A stretch of DNA of 64,000 nucleotides. Origin: Mya arenaria. Its lineage: Eukaryota > Mollusca > Bivalvia > Myida > Myidae. Both the position numbers and the translations under genes were made by a program. The notes beneath the pieces were generated by a model. It made no database searches. It saw only the letters and a list, made by a program, of their open reading frames with translations, and had not been told where the DNA came from. Positions 35,940 through 47,089 of this stretch are shown in pieces (positions within the stretch are counted from its first letter, which is position 1; the number at the start of each line of letters is the position of its first letter). Where the stretch lies: NCBI RefSeq assembly GCF_026914265.1, contig NC_069134.1:16771205-16835204 (forward strand), written 5' to 3'.

Positions 35940-38340
35940 TCTCGTAGAGAATTGCTAGTAGAAGACAGCTATTAGGGATTTTTATCTAAAAAAACATTGC
36001 GTTAACATTTGGATTTTCTAAATTCTACCATTATCTTTTTCAATATTCGTATATATTTGATAGATTTTGTAAATAATTACAGCAGAACAATACCTGTTTC
36101 ATAAATAATGTTGTTGTTTCATTTTTTTAAGAATATTTGAATTCCATGATTACAGAAAAACACACAGGAATACAAGTACAAACAATCAAAATAACAAATA
36201 CGCTATCATTTTATGACGTATAATATTCAACACTTTATTGCCGTATAGTAATTAACTGTCGTTTTCAAAAAATGCCTAAATGTTTTTAGAGGAAAATTCA
36301 CCAACAAGGGGGAAAGGGTTACAAGTGACATCAGAAGGTTCAGATTGCTGATTTCCCAATCTCAACTAACATATGATCTGTTTTCGCACAAATATAAAGC
36401 ACTTAATATAAGTTACTCATGTTTTCCGTCGTTATTGAAGTGCATTGAAGTTCAAATAAGTCCATTTCATCGCGTATTATCTACGTCTTATCGAGTATTG
36501 CATACATGCAAATGCATTGTACCTACTTGGTTTTGTTAATCTAACTTTAATTTATTGTTTACTGCCCACGTCTGAATGGAGACTGTGATAAGTACTTACG
36601 TTTCTGACGCGGAGATGACTTAAATCTATTTTTTGTTCATAAGAAAATGACTAAGAGTTATCACAATCTTAAAAGTGGCATCCTGTTTAGCGTACATGAT
36701 GTGGTCTTGCTTTACATGTACAAAATGAACATAGCGTCATCTCACTAACATGCATTGAATGCATGTCTTCGTCCAAAATTGAGGATTTATTTAATTGATT
36801 ATTTGATTGATTGTTTGTTTGATTGGTGGATTAATTGGATAATTGATGAATATATTGATTGATTCATTGATTGATTCATTCATTCATGTAAAGTGATTGA
36901 TTTTTTATTTAACTTGATATTGGAATGTTCATGTTCGAAAAAGCGTAGTTTTGATATTTTAATCGGTATCAAATTCACATTTATTCTTTATCTGCATATA
37001 AAACATTGTCAAATGATACCAAAATAATACGGGATCACCAGGCATCATTTTTTACGTAATGGTTTACTGGATACCTTGAAACGATGTTCAAGCATATAAC
37101 AAAAAAACAATGTTTGTTTCAATGAGATATCGCTCATATTTCATTTCGTGAACACCGAAAATTGCACCACAAGTGGACGTAATAAAAAAAAAAATAATAA
37201 TGACTCACGGTGCCCCGCGATGAAATGTAATCGATATCGACCTGAAACAACCACTTATCCTCTTTTTACAGTGATCTAGTGCAGTTTGCTTAAGATTTTG
37301 CATACTTTTTTGCATTTCTTGCAATCAAACAAAGTTCCGCTTTTTCTGCTATAGCGATATGTCAAATCATATTGCGGATAGATCTACGTTTGGCTTGTGT
37401 CAATATTCCTAGTTTCTAGTCAGAAAATAGTAAAAGATTTGGCCTGTCTAGCTTGATATGAGCTGGAATTGTCATCGGCCGGGGTTGAGGCATTGTTACG
37501 ACCAATCCCTTCCAAATTTCCACATAATTCAGCTCTCGACACAGTCGCATCTAGAGATTCGTTGAGTCAAGACGCATTTTTGTATACATGTGCATAGTTT
37601 TAAAAGCTACTATGGTGCTTTACATTGATGCCAAACATAAACTTTTTTATGTAGCCTGATAAAATCATATAAATTGTACGCGTTTGTAGAATTAACTTTT
37701 GAGCTATCTGTATCTTCATGTTCAAAGAGGTATAACCTGCTTTTAAGATATACATAAACATTGGTCTAAATTAAATGATGTTCTTTGGTAGTGTTGTATA
37801 TCTGTAAATGCCTTAGCTATATTTAAAATATGGTTACCCGTAACCCTTTGCCTGTTATCACCATTTATGTACTTTTTATCCTCAATCTGATATTTATCCT
37901 ACATCTAATCTTATTTTAAAAGTGCATGTTTTAAAGGGTGTTTTGTCACATTTTCCTCATATTTATTATTTGTCTCCAATTATTATACCACGTGCTTTGC
38001 GCTGCTTTTCTGCATCTAATTTGGCAATTTGATTTTATATCAATATCATTTGCATTTTTTGAATTTAAGTTTAATATAAATGTTCAATATTAATTTCAGA
38101 CAGAATCATAACATCTGAATAAGCCTGTAACCTGTGCTTAACAACTTGGGCTAAAGGATTAAAATTTAAGAGTTTCAAGTGGAGGTTTTCATTAGGAGTG
38201 TGATGCCTTCAACTTAATAGTAAGTGTCACATTGCATGTTTATTGCGCAATGTTATCCGCATAAAGGAATCCCAATGCACGATTTTTAGATATATATTTT
38301 TAAAATCGTAAACTTACAATTTTGGTTTTGGGAAATCCGC
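35940..38340. other. Gene-free stretch with a GATT-rich microsatellite
   Basis: No gene is recognised. A degenerate (TTGATTGA/GATTCATT)n tract occupies about 36,790-36,900. Confidence 0.5.
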
Positions 38341-38354
38341 AAAAAAGGATATCA

Positions 38355-38362
38355 TATAAAAG
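38355..38362 (+). promoter_or_regulatory. TATA box of the first double-LRAT gene
   Basis: TATAAAAG sits 62 bp before the ATG. The surrounding sequence aligns with the upstream region of the second copy, which has TATATAG at 45,178-45,184 at a similar distance. Confidence 0.65.
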
Positions 38363-38423
38363 CCGCGTGGCCGGAAAAACACATTTATTTCTTTACACTA
38401 TATGTGATTAAAAGGTCGATAGA

Positions 38424-39911
38424 ATGCAATGCCTATGTGGAAATGATAATCTGGAGTTTTTCAGCCAATATCTTGATGATGAAGCATTGATGGGTGTAAA
38501 CTGCACTTCTTGCGAACAAGAATGGCTGAGGGAAGAATACCTGAATCAAAGTGGGGGAGAGCGCAATATTTTCAATGGAAAGAGTTTAACGGAACAGAAG
38601 AATCCTCTAGAAAAGGAACAAGAACAGTTTCAAGTTAAAGGTTCGAGAACAAGGATAGAAGCCGACAATTTCTATATTTTAAAACCAGGAGATCATATAA
38701 GTTGGCATAGGCCATACATTATATGGCATCATGCTATTGTGATAGAGATTGACATAGAAAATAAACGCATCCACATTATTAGCTACAATATGGTTAAATA
38801 CACCACGAACACATTTCTAGTTGTTGTGCAATGGACATCTTTTGAAAAGGAATGGGGAACACTGTACAGAATTGACTATCCTAAAAAGGTTACCGACAAA
38901 AATCCCCCGAAGTTGACTTTATCTAGAGCATGGTCGAAAATAGGCGAAACTAAGTATGGATTTTTCAGTAATAACTGTGAGTCCTATGCAACATTTTGCA
39001 AAACTGGAGTGAGTGACAGTTGTCAGGTCAGATGGCTTTGGGGCAAAATCAAAGAAACATGTGGAATTGCCGTTAGTCAACAGGCAAAAGGCGTGTCGAA
39101 AGCTGTATGTTGTGGGATGAAAGAGGCGTCTTCTATTACTGTCGAACAGACCCTACAATGCGCTGGAAAACTTGCAGTGGTAGAGACGGTTGGACAAGTC
39201 AGAGGTGCTTCGAATTGGATGGGGACTGGCATTGTGATAGCCATTGAATATTTTTATCTTGTACGGGGCTTGATTAGAATTTATCAAAACAGGAAGAACG
39301 GAGATCTTTCACGAAAGGATTTTCTTGAGAGCGCGATTCAGAGAGTTGCCGAAGCCAACGGGGCAGCTGGGTTTGCCGTTGGTGGCAGCTTTACAGGAGA
39401 AGCTCTTGGTGGAGTGGCTGGCGCTGTCATAGGAACTGCGTTCATGCCGGTCAGCGCTGCAATTGGGGTGGTTATTGGAAGTTTGATTGGGGGAACACTT
39501 GGCGCAATAGGGGGTAAACTGGTGGGATCCTTGATGGGGCCTTATATCGCGAAAACATTTGTTGCTGTTATCAAACGCGACGACAGAGCTGTCAAAAGTA
39601 TAACTGACCTTGAGCAGGGAGACCAAGTTGTGTTTTATGGTTGGTTACTGCATCCTAGACATCATGCAATAGTTGTGGACATAGATCCTTCCCAGAACAA
39701 AGTGAGGGTGATTCACAATACATATGAGCATGGGGTAATTGAAGAATGGGTAGACTTTAAAACTCCTCTTTACAAAGTGATATACGAAAGTGATTCGAGT
39801 CGAGAACCTGAAAGTGTCGTAGAAAGTGCAAGATCTAAACTAGGAAATAACAACTACAACATTGCTATTTACAACTGCAAAGACTTTGCAAACTGGTGTA
39901 AGGAAGTGTGA
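38424..39911 (+). CDS. Double LRAT-like domain protein with glycine-zipper segment, copy 1 (495 aa)
   Basis: Single-exon gene, start confirmed by the paralogue and TATA box. Layout: a possible zinc-binding N-terminus (C3, C5, C27, C30); LRAT/NlpC-P60-like domain 1 (about 86-195) with LKPGDHISWHRP, WHHAIV (H102/H103) and NNCESYATFC (C185); an amphipathic linker; a Gly-rich hydrophobic stretch (about 313-373) with repeated small-xxx-small spacing (GGVAGAVIG, GSLIGGTLGAIGGKLVG); LRAT-like domain 2 (396-495) with LEQGDQVVF, HPRHHAIVVDID (H413/H414), RVIHNT (H431) and YNCKDFANWC (C485), ending right after it. LRAT/PLAAT enzymes use a His-His-Cys thiol acyltransferase or phospholipase site. Domain 2 keeps all three; domain 1 has Ser where the second His is expected. 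The glycine zipper suggests membrane insertion or oligomerisation. The substrate is unknown; acyltransferase or membrane remodelling activity is inference. Confidence 0.85.
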   Translation: MQCLCGNDNLEFFSQYLDDEALMGVNCTSCEQEWLREEYLNQSGGERNIFNGKSLTEQKNPLEKEQEQFQVKGSRTRIEADNFYILKPGDHISWHRPYIIWHHAIVIEIDIENKRIHIISYNMVKYTTNTFLVVVQWTSFEKEWGTLYRIDYPKKVTDKNPPKLTLSRAWSKIGETKYGFFSNNCESYATFCKTGVSDSCQVRWLWGKIKETCGIAVSQQAKGVSKAVCCGMKEASSITVEQTLQCAGKLAVVETVGQVRGASNWMGTGIVIAIEYFYLVRGLIRIYQNRKNGDLSRKDFLESAIQRVAEANGAAGFAVGGSFTGEALGGVAGAVIGTAFMPVSAAIGVVIGSLIGGTLGAIGGKLVGSLMGPYIAKTFVAVIKRDDRAVKSITDLEQGDQVVFYGWLLHPRHHAIVVDIDPSQNKVRVIHNTYEHGVIEEWVDFKTPLYKVIYESDSSREPESVVESARSKLGNNNYNIAIYNCKDFANWCKEV

Positions 39912-39979
39912 AAACATTACGCAACCTGAAATAATGTGCTTAACTTGATGCATGAACTATTGTAAACATGAACGTACAT

Positions 39980-40780
39980 GTTGTATAATTATTTGATGCT
40001 GCTGTACTTATACAAATACATTTGTATTTCTGTTACATTTCTGTTACATAAAATTGAGAAAAAGATGGTTACTTGTTATGTTCCTTATCAGTACAATGTA
40101 ATGTTCATAAGAGGCATTAGTCGATACATCAACATGATATTTAATCTTAATCCTGCAAACAGGAGTAGATAAGACAAGACGTTTATGTGATTCAGGCCTG
40201 CAGCTCCTGACACAATTAAAATTATAGCTTACAAGTATAACCACAGTACAGAATGTGACTTCATACGCAATTGTTAAAAATATGCCCAATATTTTAAATG
40301 CAATTTAAACAACTTTTACTACGATATTGTTAAATGGCAATAGACCGACCACAAAAAAAAACGAATTGTCAGCTTACATGTTTTGGTAACATTCTATTAT
40401 AACTGCCTCCGAACTAGTTACTCCTTGTGAACGTAATTAAATCATATAACAAATTAATGAATGAAAAGAGTAAATAGGGAAAAACGGAAGGCATATTCTG
40501 TTACTAATTTCTAACAGCTAAACATATATTTGACAAGCGAAGTGCAAGGAAATGTATTAAATAAGTAATAAGGAACTGAAATAAATAAGTACTCACTACC
40601 TTATATGCTTATTTAAACGTGAAATGGAATTACGAAGTAAAATTTCAACCTTTTTATTGCTCTTGTCGTCGCATTTGATAACAGCAATACACTAAACGGT
40701 AGTCACACAACATTACAGGACAACAAAGATAGACTGCAGCAATCTAATTTAATTTATAACATCAATACGCACTGCATGCA
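39980..40780. other. Downstream region of double-LRAT copy 1
   Basis: Non-coding. It carries GATTCAGGCCTGCAGCTCCTGACA (about 40,191-40,214), which matches GATTCAGGCCTGCTGCGCCTGACA at 46,910-46,933 after copy 2 and marks the duplication beyond the coding region. Short ORFs here are not convincing. Confidence 0.6.
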
Positions 40781-41055
40781 AGCAAGGGAGATTGCGTACT
40801 TTAGTCAGATTGCAAGCGATGCATAATCGAGTGATTACATCAGATTGCAAGCAAGGGACATCGAATACTTCAGTCAGATTGCCAGCAACGAATATGGAGT
40901 ACATTAGTCAGAATACAAGAAAGGGAGATCGAGTTCTTCAGTCATATTTCAAGCATGGAAGCAACGAAGTCAGAGTACAAGTAAGGAAGATCGAATACCG
41001 TAGTCAGATTGCAAGCAAGTGGATCGAGAACTTAAGCCAGATTGCCGACTGCACA
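40780..41055 (+). repeat. 35-bp-family satellite, short diverged array after copy 1
   Basis: About eight diverged units of the AAGCAAGGGAGATCGAGTAC + TTTAGTCAGATTGC type. The same family forms the large array at 47,090-49,205. The 105-codon ORF across it is a product of the repeat. Confidence 0.8.
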
Positions 41056-41059
41056 TGTA

Positions 41060-42130
41060 TCTTAGTAAGACCATCTTTATTAAAATACATATTGGGGTTT
41101 CCGCCTTGAAACGGTAAGAGATCAATTTGGCTTCTTCGTAAGTATTCATATAGACCACAACATTTTAATAGTTTGTTCGTCGAATTTTAGCAGAGAAAAT
41201 TTGGAGCGAGCGGTCGAAATTGATATACAAGTACTAGTATGAAAATCCAATTTTCTATTTCGTTTGAAAACAAGAGCGGGCGAAGGATGAGACAATATTT
41301 AGAACATAATTGATATTTGGGATGACACTGCTGAAAACTATTACTTCATTCTTCCTTGTAAGTTTAAGGATATGCGACACAAAATTATCAGTGGATATTC
41401 CTCTTTATATTGCTAAGACATTTACATTTTTTCTGAAATATAGATGCGGTAAATCCGACGTGAAAGATTATGAGTGAGTAGGTGCTTTCCCCCATCCAAC
41501 GTAAATTATTTTCCCGGAATTTTAAGTGAGGAACATGTTCGATCGAAACAAACGTTCAGCTTATACATTCAAAAAAATTGTGTTAAGACCTCTAGAAACA
41601 GGTTGAAAAACGAGAGAAGCTAACACGTATGGCCTCCGGGTAGGCGGCGTATTTATATTGCGATAAAACAGGTATAAACTTACTAACCAAATATGAAAAA
41701 TCCTATGAACACACCAAAATACTCAACAATCCGCCAAGTTGTTCCGCATCAAACATGTACCTCACCAAAAAAATCCGCAAAACAAACGTTGGACCCTCTG
41801 CATTATGTTCAAAACTGCATATGCATATCATTAACGGTTTTAGAGTGATGGCCTATGTTATAGATTTTGTAAACATTTAAAAGACGTGATCTAGTATTCA
41901 AAATTTGATAATCAAACGGATAAATGTTGACATGTCCGACTCCATTGCATCATTAAAATGGTCTGTGACAAATGCGAGGTGCTGTGACTGTATTTACACT
42001 CAATATCTTACCCGTGGTTTCGTCGAGATCATGTTCATCTTTTTCTCGATCCAGTAAATTCGGGGACGAATTCAAAGTTGGCAGGGGAGTATGGTACGGT
42101 ATGGTTACCTATTCAGGTGTTGAGAAGGTG
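41060..42130. other. Flank of duplication unit 1; no gene
   Basis: 41,087-41,110 (GGGGTTTCCGCCTTGAAACG) matches 49,248-49,270, and 41,170-41,470 matches 55,045-55,310, showing that in unit 1 these two flanks are adjacent. The remainder is featureless. Confidence 0.6.
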
Positions 42131-42134
42131 TGTA

Positions 42135-42180
42135 AGCGGTCCGGTAGCACAGTAGGTAGAGCACTCGCCTTGCATGGCCA
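42135..42180 (+). mobile_element. Truncated tRNA-like SINE head
   Basis: GGTAGCACAGTAGGTAGAGC then ACTCGCCTTGCATGGCC looks like the 5' half of a tRNA-derived SINE with an intact A box. The B-box half is missing. Confidence 0.45.
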
Positions 42181-42769
42181 TTGGTTAGGTTTACAATATA
42201 CATTTTAAAGCATTGCTCCTGTTAAGGGAGCGTACTTTAAGTAAAATAGTAAATCTTTGATCGAATTCGATATATTGGAAATTATTAAATGAGAACCTTT
42301 ACATGTAGAAGTTCAGGAAATGATTCAGCTATTAAAATTTTACGATATATACTGAAAAGACTTTTTTGTTCGTATTTAAGCATTGAGTTAAAAGGGCTAT
42401 GAAAAAACATATAAGAATTAAGTTCGAACCAGTTAGAAGAAACTAAATACAGTAGAACTAGTGAATATGTGATCTTATTTCAAGGATGTATAAGATACAG
42501 TAAAAAGTGATTCTTTCTCGAATGTAGTCCGAATTGTGTTTTGAGCCCCCAAACAACAGCAACTTATTTTAAACCCATTTTGAATGGTTCATCTAGCACT
42601 CCTTAAGAAAAAGTAGGTCAGACAGTTCAAACTGTACACCGGTTAGCATTTCATTGGACGTGTCCAAGATCCTTGAGCGAGCTGTATGCAGTTCGAATCA
42701 CTCTTGGTAAAAAATAGTATGTTGTATGACAACTACGTAATTTATAAAGTCTTCTTAAGGCTTGTTAAC

Positions 42770-43200
42770 TGGCATAATCGTATTTGATCTTTATAAAGCT
42801 TTCGACAATGTAGACCATGATATACTGTGACAAAAGCTACATGCTATGGGTGTGGAGTCAGACAAGTGGTTTGCTCATACCTTACCGACAGGAAACAGTC
42901 AATTCATATAATGAATGGTAAAACAGAGTTCACTCCAGTTGTGTGTGGCGTACCTTAGTGTTTTAGGGTGCTCTACTGTTTGTGGTTTACATTAAAGACG
43001 AATACAAGAGTTCCAAATGAACGTTGATATTTTATGCTGATACCAGTGTGAGCTAATGATCTCGTGGAGACCTTCGGTCAAGAATTGATTGGAAAAGTGA
43101 AGCAACTGGTTAATTGATAACAAATGATCTCTTCATCTAGAAAAGACAGAAATGATTATTTTCGGTTCCAAATGTAACCTCGGCAAAGTAGGTGAGTTTA
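42770..43200 (+). pseudogene. LINE reverse transcriptase fragment (decayed)
   Basis: Frames read VFDLYKAFDNVDHDIL (the RT finger/palm motif DLSKAFDTVDHDIL of non-LTR elements), QKLHAMGVESD, NGKTEFTPVVCGVP, then a GVPQGSILGPLLF-like region in broken form. In-frame stops and a frame change show it is dead. It differs in type from the fragments at 11,780-13,200. Confidence 0.75.
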
Positions 43201-45170
43201 ATATACTCTGTAATGACCATGCAATCTAGTCTCAAGATTCAGTTAAACTAATTGGGTTAGGTAAATTAACTTTAGGGTCAAATTTCTATATAGACAAAAA
43301 AAACTTATGAAAACTGTCTGCAACGCATTCATACAATACCATCCTTCCTCATCATGGTTCTGTGGTCTTTACGAAAAGTTACAAAATACACTAAAGGTGG
43401 TACAAAATAAAATTGTTCAATTTATGTACTGTGTAGAACCACGCTCATACTGGCATTTCTTACTGACCTCGTTTATTTAAATATATATAATGTCCATAAC
43501 ATTTTCTAGTTATATAAACGATGATTTAACCAAATGTATTGATAGTTACTAATAAAAGTCATGTCCATAACATTTTTAATTATATAAAGGATACTTTTAC
43601 CAAATATAATGATATTTTCTCATAAATTAATATGGCAGCAGTTTTTTTCATGTTACACATATTGATGGCTTTACAGCACATTCATTTCACTACAATAATA
43701 TACAAGAGTACAACATGCTTTCTAACAATATCAAAGAAGCTAAATCCAAATAATGTGATATGTTTCTAAAAAACAACTGTAAATTCAGGAGCCGTAGAAG
43801 TCTGAGAGGTCTGTGTTCGTATATTCTTAATGATAACAGTAATATAATAAATGTGAGTGCACACGTCAGAGAACATGCATGACATGTATGTTGCAGATGT
43901 ATGTACTAAGTCCATAACTTTTTTTAGATATTTGCCCGTGTTTTTAATATTTTATTAGTAAGTGATAATGATAGAAATTCTTTTGCGAATAATGTCATAC
44001 AATAATTTAATCAATCAGGTACGTAATAAATGTTTTTGAATAATAGTATACACTTTATTTTATTGAAGCCACCTTTCTACCGAAGTAGTTATAACAAGGC
44101 ATGTAAATAAGAACTTGAACAAGTGCATGACAGGCGGCAGTTGCGTTGACATGACCCACCCTATGGCCACACCCCTCCTTAAGAAAATCAGTCATTTTTT
44201 CAACATCAAAATTAATTGAAACATGATCATTTGTCACAAAACTCCAAATATCAACCAAAAAATCCAAAAAAAGAAATATACTTATATTCTAATTAATGTG
44301 ACCCTCGTATGGATGATGGTGTGTTCTTAAAGCTCATCAATAACTTGTTTTTTAACCAATTGTCTCCAATCAACTTGCATTATTCTCAGGACATTATAAA
44401 GATTCAGGAAAAAGTACAACTTCAATACACTCCCATCAACAAAAAGGATATTTTACGCCCAAACTCCAAAACTCCTAGGTAGACAATTCGTAATAACATG
44501 TCATGAGATGAGTCAGTGAAAATATTTACTATTTTTACAGCGTGTTGTTTTAGTGTTTTAAATGTATTGGCCACGTTCATGACTCATAAGTTGCCTTATT
44601 GACTTAATCATTGGGATTGACGTGCATACCAGTGTTCATAAGAAGCGTGGACGAAGTTTCAAAATGTTCATTGTTATTTTTAAGCAAATGAAACTAAATT
44701 CAAGATAGAGACGTAGATTTATATAGTTAAAACAAGATCACATACTTCCACATGGCAGAACATTATTATGTGATAATTGAACACCAGCAATATATTATTA
44801 AACCACTAATTGCTATGCGAATATTATTTAAATCCTACTAATAAAATATTTACAAGAATGCATGATTTCAAAGCAGGGAATTGTGATTATATCACCCTCG
44901 TTTTCTTTGTAAACTAACCAACGCTTGAGTCAATAACATTGACACAAACTGTAAATGCAAATTGTTTATTTCAACTGCATTGTTGACACAGAAACCAACT
45001 CAAGCGTGTTAAAACTGAAGTATTGTTCAACGTCACAGTGTTATGAAATGGTAAACGAAGATATGTTTGATAGTGGAATCCCAGTTCAGAATTCTATATA
45101 TATCATTTATGAAAAACCTAACCTAATCATGGGTTTTCACATGTAAAATACGTTATTGGAATTTCGCAAC
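43200..45170. other. Gene-free stretch
   Basis: AT-rich. A 70-codon minus-strand ORF (44,267-44,055, with EKMTDFLKEGCGHRVGH) has a mollusc-repeat-like look but cannot be assigned. Imperfect direct repeats occur around ATGTCCATAACATTT (43,491 and 43,561). Confidence 0.4.
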
Positions 45171-45235
45171 ATATCAGTATATAGGGAACGCGTTTCTGGA
45201 ATTACAGTATATATGTGATACAAGCGATCGACAAC

Positions 45236-46744
45236 ATGCAGTGCGTGTGTGGGAATGAAAAACTGGACAGTTTTAACCAATATCTTGATGATGAAACGGA
45301 GGCATTAATCGGTGTTAATTGCACTTCTTGCGAGCAAGAATGGCTAAGGGAAGAATACCTGAATCAACGTGGGGAGCAGCGCATCATTTTCAATGGACAG
45401 AGTTTAACGGAACATAAGAACCCCCTAGAAACGGAACAAGAACAGTTTCAAGTAAAAGGTTCGAGAACAAGGATAGAAGCCGACAATTTCCATATTTTAA
45501 AACCGGGAGACCATATTAGTTGGCATAGGCCATACATTATATGGCATCATGCTATTGTGGTAAAGATTGACCTGGAAAACAAACGCATTCAACTGATTAA
45601 CTACAATAAGGTCGAACACACCACGAACAAATTTCAAGTTGTTATGCAATGGACTTATTTTGAAAAGGAATGGGGAACACTGTACAGAATTGACTATCCT
45701 AAGAAAGTTACCGACAAAAATCCCCCTAAGTTGATTTTATCTAGAGCACGTTCGAAGTTAGGCGAAATAAAGTATGGATTTTTCAGTAATAACTGTGAGT
45801 CGTTTGCAGCATTCTGCAAAACTGGAGTGAGTGACAGTTGTCAGGTCAGATGGCTTTGGGGCAAAATCAAAGAAACATGTGGAACCGTCGGTGGTCAACT
45901 GGCGAAAGGTGTGTCGAAAGCTGTATGTGCAGGAATCAAAGAGGCATCGTCTCTTACTATAGAACAAACCTTGAAGAGCGCTGGGAAACTTACAGTGGCT
46001 GAGACGATTGAACACGTCAGAGGTGCTTCGAACTGGGTCGGGGCTGGAATTGTGATAGCCATTGAAGGCGGTTTTCTTATCTGGGACTTGAGTAAAATTT
46101 ACCAAAACAGGAAAAATGGAGACCTTTCACGAAAAGATTTCATTGAGAGCGCGATTCAGAGATTTGCCGAAGCCATAGGAGCAGCTGGGTTCGCTATTGG
46201 TGGTAGCTTAGCAGGAGAAGCTCTTGGTGGAATGGCTGGCGCTGCCATTGGAACTGCGGTCATGCCAGTGATTGGAACAGCAATCGGTGCGGCTATTGGA
46301 GTGTTTGTTGGGAGTGTGATTGGGGGAACCCTTGGCGCATTAGGGGGTAAACTTGTGGGATCCTTTGTAGGGCCTTATATCGCGAAAGCAATTGTTGCTG
46401 TTATCAAACGCGATGACAGGGCTGTCAAAAGTATAACTGAACTTGAGCAGGGAGACCAAGTTGTGTTTTATGGTTGGTGGCTGCACCCTAGACATCATGC
46501 AATAGTTTTGGACGTAGATCCTTCCGAAAACAAAGTGAGGGTAATTCACAATACATATGAACATGGGGTAATTGAAGAATGGGTAGACTTTGAAACACCT
46601 TTGTACAAAGTGATATATGAAAGTGATTCGAGTCGGGATCCTGAAAGTGTCATAGAAAGAGCAAGATCTAAACTAGGAAATAACAACTACAATATTGCCC
46701 TCTACAACTGCAAAGATTTTGCAAACTGGTGTAAGGAAGTGTGA
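45236..46744 (+). CDS. Double LRAT-like domain protein with glycine-zipper segment, copy 2 (502 aa)
   Basis: Tandem paralogue of the gene at 38,424, same strand, also intronless. The ATG is chosen by alignment with copy 1; the open frame extends a few codons further upstream without an ATG. Same order: Cys-rich N-terminus (C3, C5, then a CTSC pair), LRAT-like domain 1 with WHHAIV and NNCESFAAFC (C187), linker, glycine-zipper stretch five residues longer than in copy 1 (GTAIGAAIGVFVGSVIGGTL), then LRAT-like domain 2 with HPRHHAIV, RVIHNT and YNCKDFANWC (C492) at the extreme C-terminus. In domain 1 the second His position is Asn (LINYN), different from copy 1 but again not His. Most residues agree and no disabling change is seen in either copy, so both are probably functional. 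The TATA-like TATATAG at 45,178 lies 58 bp upstream. Confidence 0.85.
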   Translation: MQCVCGNEKLDSFNQYLDDETEALIGVNCTSCEQEWLREEYLNQRGEQRIIFNGQSLTEHKNPLETEQEQFQVKGSRTRIEADNFHILKPGDHISWHRPYIIWHHAIVVKIDLENKRIQLINYNKVEHTTNKFQVVMQWTYFEKEWGTLYRIDYPKKVTDKNPPKLILSRARSKLGEIKYGFFSNNCESFAAFCKTGVSDSCQVRWLWGKIKETCGTVGGQLAKGVSKAVCAGIKEASSLTIEQTLKSAGKLTVAETIEHVRGASNWVGAGIVIAIEGGFLIWDLSKIYQNRKNGDLSRKDFIESAIQRFAEAIGAAGFAIGGSLAGEALGGMAGAAIGTAVMPVIGTAIGAAIGVFVGSVIGGTLGALGGKLVGSFVGPYIAKAIVAVIKRDDRAVKSITELEQGDQVVFYGWWLHPRHHAIVLDVDPSENKVRVIHNTYEHGVIEEWVDFETPLYKVIYESDSSRDPESVIERARSKLGNNNYNIALYNCKDFANWCKEV

Positions 46745-46749
46745 ATACA

Positions 46750-47085
46750 TTACACTTCCTGATAAAATGAAATTACTTGTGCATGCATTACTGTTCATGT
46801 TTACATAGTATCATTGATTATGCTGTACTTATGCAATTATGTTGAATAATTACATAAAATCATGAAACAGATGGCTACCTTTTCTTTAACAGCAGTATGT
46901 ATTATATGATTCAGGCCTGCTGCGCCTGACATAATTAAGACCCTGTTGATCCTGTTTAGAGCCATTATGTTAAGGCCTAACAGACAATAAACGTGAGACG
47001 GGCAACGCCAAAAAAACAATACAGACGGCCTACAGCATCTGATTAAAAATATATACACACAACCCTCAATATATACAAGTAAGTC
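46750..47085. other. Downstream region of double-LRAT copy 2
   Basis: Non-coding. Aligns in part with 39,920-40,230 after copy 1 (the GATTCAGGCCTGC block). Confidence 0.6.
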
Positions 47086-47089
47086 AGAT

